Part shown: piece by piece, positions 61,743 through 64,000 of the stretch
Layout of the letters: the number at the start of each line of letters is the position of its first letter
Position numbering within the stretch: position 1 is the stretch's first letter
NCBI GenBank assembly: GCA_963829545.1
Contig: CAWHIX010000008.1
Coordinates: forward strand, 453,485 to 517,484
Direction: 5' to 3'
DNA: 64,000 nucleotides
Source of the DNA: JAXGXJ01 sp963829545
GTDB lineage: Bacteria; Actinomycetota; Thermoleophilia; RBG-16-64-13
Notes under the pieces: model-generated
Database searches by the model: none
What the model was told of the DNA's origin: nothing
What the model saw: the letters and a program-made list of their open reading frames with translations, nothing else
Translations under genes and position numbers: made by a program

Positions 61743-62083
61743 AGGTGTTGTCCCTGTTGGTCATGGTGGCCAGGATGGCCGGAATACGGCCACCCAGGGG
61801 GCTACCTTGTTTGCCCAGGGTGAAAAAACTTTCATGGATAACCTGACAAACCCCAATGTAGCCGGAAAGGGCTTGAAAATGATGGTGGACGGCTTTCATA
61901 TGACCAGAGACGGTCGGATATGATGGCCAAAGGGGTGACGATGAACAACAAGGTGGCCGAAGCTGCTGGCGCCACCGAGAAAATCGTCCAGGGGAACCAG
62001 GTCATTAACACCGGTAAGACACCATGGCGGCTGGGGCCAAGTTGTTCCTGCAAGGCGAAACCATTGTTTTGAAAAATAAATAA
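61715..62083 (+). pseudogene. Small exported protein of unknown function, frameshifted
   Basis: ATG 61715 follows a perfect AAAGGAGG. The first frame gives a signal peptide (MKNRQSKLAKVLSLLVMVA). The next gives NTATQGATLFAQGEKTFMDN and VAGKGLKMMVDGFHM, the third MAAGAKLFLQGETIVLKNK and a TAA at 62083. The related strings GATLFAQGE and GAKLFLQGE suggest an internal repeat. Indels near 61,780, 61,920 and 62,020 would reunite the frames. No family recognised. Confidence 0.5.
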
Positions 62084-62094
62084 AGACAAGAGCT

Positions 62095-62122
62095 GGGCCG
62101 CGCCCATTAACGGGCACGGCCC
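62095..62122 (+). terminator. Hairpin after the small exported protein
   Basis: GGGCCGCGCCC and GGGCACGGCCC pair with one mismatch around ATTAAC; there is no T-run, so termination is uncertain. Confidence 0.35.
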
Positions 62123-62203
62123 GGCGCTAAGGAAACTTGCTCATTTCAATCATGGGTCGGACGAATCAGAAACGCCCTCCCAAAGAAGTCAAAGGGGGAA
62201 ACC

Positions 62204-63279
62204 TTGAAGAGACTGGGGACAGCCATTATCTTTATTTCGTTACTCGTGTGCGGATCCTCCTCAGGATATGCCGCAGAGGGGGAAGGCTCTCCTCCGGGGA
62301 CGGCCAGCACAATCCCGGCGGCGGCTGAAAAAACCCAAGACGATGACCGTCTGCCCATCCACAAGCAGGACGAGTGGCAGTTTTTCCTCTCCCCGTACAT
62401 GTGGATTACGGGAATTAACGCCAACGTCAGCACCCTGAAAAAAACTACGACCACCGCCATTCCCTGGTGGGACGTGGCCAGGACTTGTTTTCCAAGGCCA
62501 TAGGCGTCATGGGCCGGGCGGAGGTCTGGAAAGGCAGGTGGGGGGTCTATCTGGACGGCTATTTTACCTACGTCGGGGCCTCGGACAGCCAGGTGGGGGC
62601 CACCCGGGAAAAAACCTTCGGCCCGGTGGATTTTACCATCAATAAACAGATTAACTTGGGAGGCCTCGATATAAATGTTCCTATCCCGGGAAAGATAGGG
62701 CCGGGAAACGTCACCCTGACCCCCTCTGGTTCCGTCAAATACATCAGCCGGCTCGGCAACCTGGACTTGGGGGCGCGCTTCTTAGTCGGGGCCTGGCCGC
62801 TCAGTGCCGAGAAGCCGCTCCCGGCGGTGTCCGTGGAAATATTGGGCGGCCCCCGCCTCAATTCCGTCAACCAGTACCTCCGGATTAACCTGAGTGCCAT
62901 CAAAATTGCCAATATCCCCATCGACATCGGCAAATTTTCTTTGGTGGGCAAACATCAAACGGTCAAGAACGGCTCCTTGGTCATTGATTACAACAACCAA
63001 TATTTTGAACCTTTCCTTGGAGTTCGCCTTGGCCTGTGGCTTTCTCCGAAATTCCTCGTCAGCCTAAAAGGCGATGTCGGCGGCTTCGGCCTCGTGGGTG
63101 ACGACCATGTCGACTGTAATATGGAAGCCCTGCTGGGTTATCGGGTCAGTCAGCATGTCTATGCCTATGCAGGCTACCGGGCCCACGGCGCCTGGTACGA
63201 TTTCGGCCAAGACCTGGTGCAGGTCAATGTCGCCATGTGGGTTCATGGCCCGGTCCTGGGAATGACCTATGCCTTTTAA
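62204..63279 (+). CDS. Outer-membrane beta-barrel protein (one frameshift)
   Basis: TTG 62204 with GGGGGAAACC upstream starts a signal peptide (LGTAIIFISLLVCGSSSGYA). Then comes DEWQFFLSPYMWITGINANV, typical of the first strand of a conserved outer-membrane barrel family, and alternating strands to the C-terminal NVAMWVHGPVLGMTYAF with terminal Phe. The frame shifts near 62,470. About 358 residues. It is evidence that the second half derives from a Gram-negative organism. Cargo or function unknown. Confidence 0.8.
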
Positions 63280-63495
63280 GGAAGCTTCGACCTGATCCAA
63301 CTGACAACTTGGCGCGTTCCGCCAAAAATGGCACAAGGTGAAACGGGCACCCCTGAATGACACGCAAGCCGCTCGTTGATGGTTTACGTGCAAGAACGGG
63401 AAATTTTAAGTTTTCACACCGTATCTCCATGAATCTCTGGGCCGGCCGAAAAAAGTCCAGCACGGACCAACAACGGCGAGGCAAGAGGGGGTGTT

Positions 63496-64000
63496 ATGCT
63501 TGGTGATCCCCAGACCCGGGCGAGTGCGGATTTTCTCCCATGGGGCAATGCCCTGGCGACCAGGGCTCCCCGGCCAATTCACGATGGCCTGAAGAACCGG
63601 CACGTCAACAAGGGCTTGGTTTGGGAAAACGATGCCGTCAGGCTAGTTGTGACCAAGCCGGGCCCGGCCAGGCCTATCTGGTGGCATCCCCTAGATGGGG
63701 CGCGGACGCCGCTTCAGCCTCCCAAGCCGCCTACAACGAAATTAGCCGGGCCTTGCAGGACCGGGGCTTGGCCATAGCCCACGAACGCCTGTTTGGGAGC
63801 CTGACGGTGCAAACGGCAGTTTTGGCCGCCCGGGCTGCGGCCTTCAGCGCCGGAAGCTTCCCGGCAGATGGTCCCATAACCTATGTTCAAGGCCATCCCC
63901 CTTGGGGCGAGGGCTTGGCCGGGGTTATCATCCGGGCGGTATCCTGCTGTCATCCCCAAGATAAAGGCTGGACTATGAGGGACCGGGGCAAGCCCGTAGG
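63496..64000 (+). CDS. RidA-superfamily-like protein, partial (frameshifted, cut by window end)
   Basis: The first frame (MLGDPQTRASADFLPWGNAL, then VWENDAVRLVVTK) connects, after a one-base loss near 63,655, to GPGQAYLVASPRWGADAASA, YNEISRALQDRGLAIAHERL and ITYVQGHPPWGEGLAGVIIR. This resembles the chorismate-converting (FkbO/Hyg5-like) and YjgF/RidA folds. Only the N-terminal part is visible. The assignment rests on my reading of the strand pattern and is tentative. Confidence 0.42.

Overview
This window looks like two unrelated pieces of DNA joined at about position 46,585. Positions 1-46,586 are very GC-rich and densely coded. Their gene order (rsmI-metG-tatD-rsmA-L,D-transpeptidase-ispE ... 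tRNA-Gln-glmU-prs-rplY-pth-mfd) is the arrangement usual in Actinobacteria. A flavodiiron protein, selenium metabolism and many FeS/flavin genes suggest an anaerobic, deep-branching actinobacterium. Positions about 46,590-64,000 are much richer in A+T, with long non-coding gaps. They carry an octaheme c-type cytochrome, a PEP-CTERM-like exported protein behind a c-di-GMP riboswitch, PilZ and TPR proteins and an outer-membrane barrel, which fits a Gram-negative Desulfobacterota-like bacterium. mfd is cut in the middle of its helicase domain exactly at the composition change, so a chimeric assembly is the simplest explanation. Both halves also contain many one-base frameshifts inside otherwise well conserved genes, which points to uncorrected sequencing indels.

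Layout of the first part: gdhA (partial, minus); a GntR regulator; a putative membrane hydrolase; then a plus-strand operon (GNAT/rhodanese protein, methyltransferase, flavodiiron protein, FMN reductase, zinc ribbon, PspC); a minus-strand nickel/cobalt ECF-type uptake operon (cbiM, PDGLE component, cbiQ, cbiO) next to its probable Fur-family regulator with a Nur-box-like operator; selD; a STAS protein; a B12-binding radical SAM protein; parA-ftsZ; an acetyltransferase; a D-amino-acid aminotransferase; nfo; a queuosine-tRNA mannosyltransferase homologue; pgi; dinB with an SOS box; a zinc-ribbon/discoidin-like protein; a sugar-phosphate cluster (LsrF-like aldolase, epimerase, class II aldolase/SDR fusion); ltaE, NUDIX, HD and DUF2007 genes; an asparaginase-GNAT fusion; a ROK kinase; and the housekeeping block ending in truncated mfd.

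The strongest biological signal is selenium use. selD has an in-frame UGA (codon 15) at the position where selenoprotein SelDs carry selenocysteine, followed by a bSECIS-like hairpin. The GNAT/rhodanese gene has an in-frame UGA (3629-3631) at a rhodanese active-site-loop position where relatives usually have Cys, a similar hairpin at the same distance, and an open frame beyond it that ends in an ATGA overlap with the next gene. It is a candidate unannotated selenoprotein.

The second part holds an imperfect inverted repeat of about 630 bp at the junction, a dispersed intergenic repeat family (at least seven copies, both orientations), a SLOG-type protein, an RCC1-repeat protein, a DUF4239 membrane protein, an FmdB-type zinc ribbon, two remnants of an HU gene as 70-bp direct repeats, a frameshifted DUF1566 protein, a PilZ protein, an EF-hand-like lipoprotein, a c-di-GMP-I riboswitch upstream of a tandemly duplicated PEP-CTERM-like protein, the octaheme cytochrome/TPR protein, a TPR regulator, an outer-membrane protein and a partial RidA-like protein.
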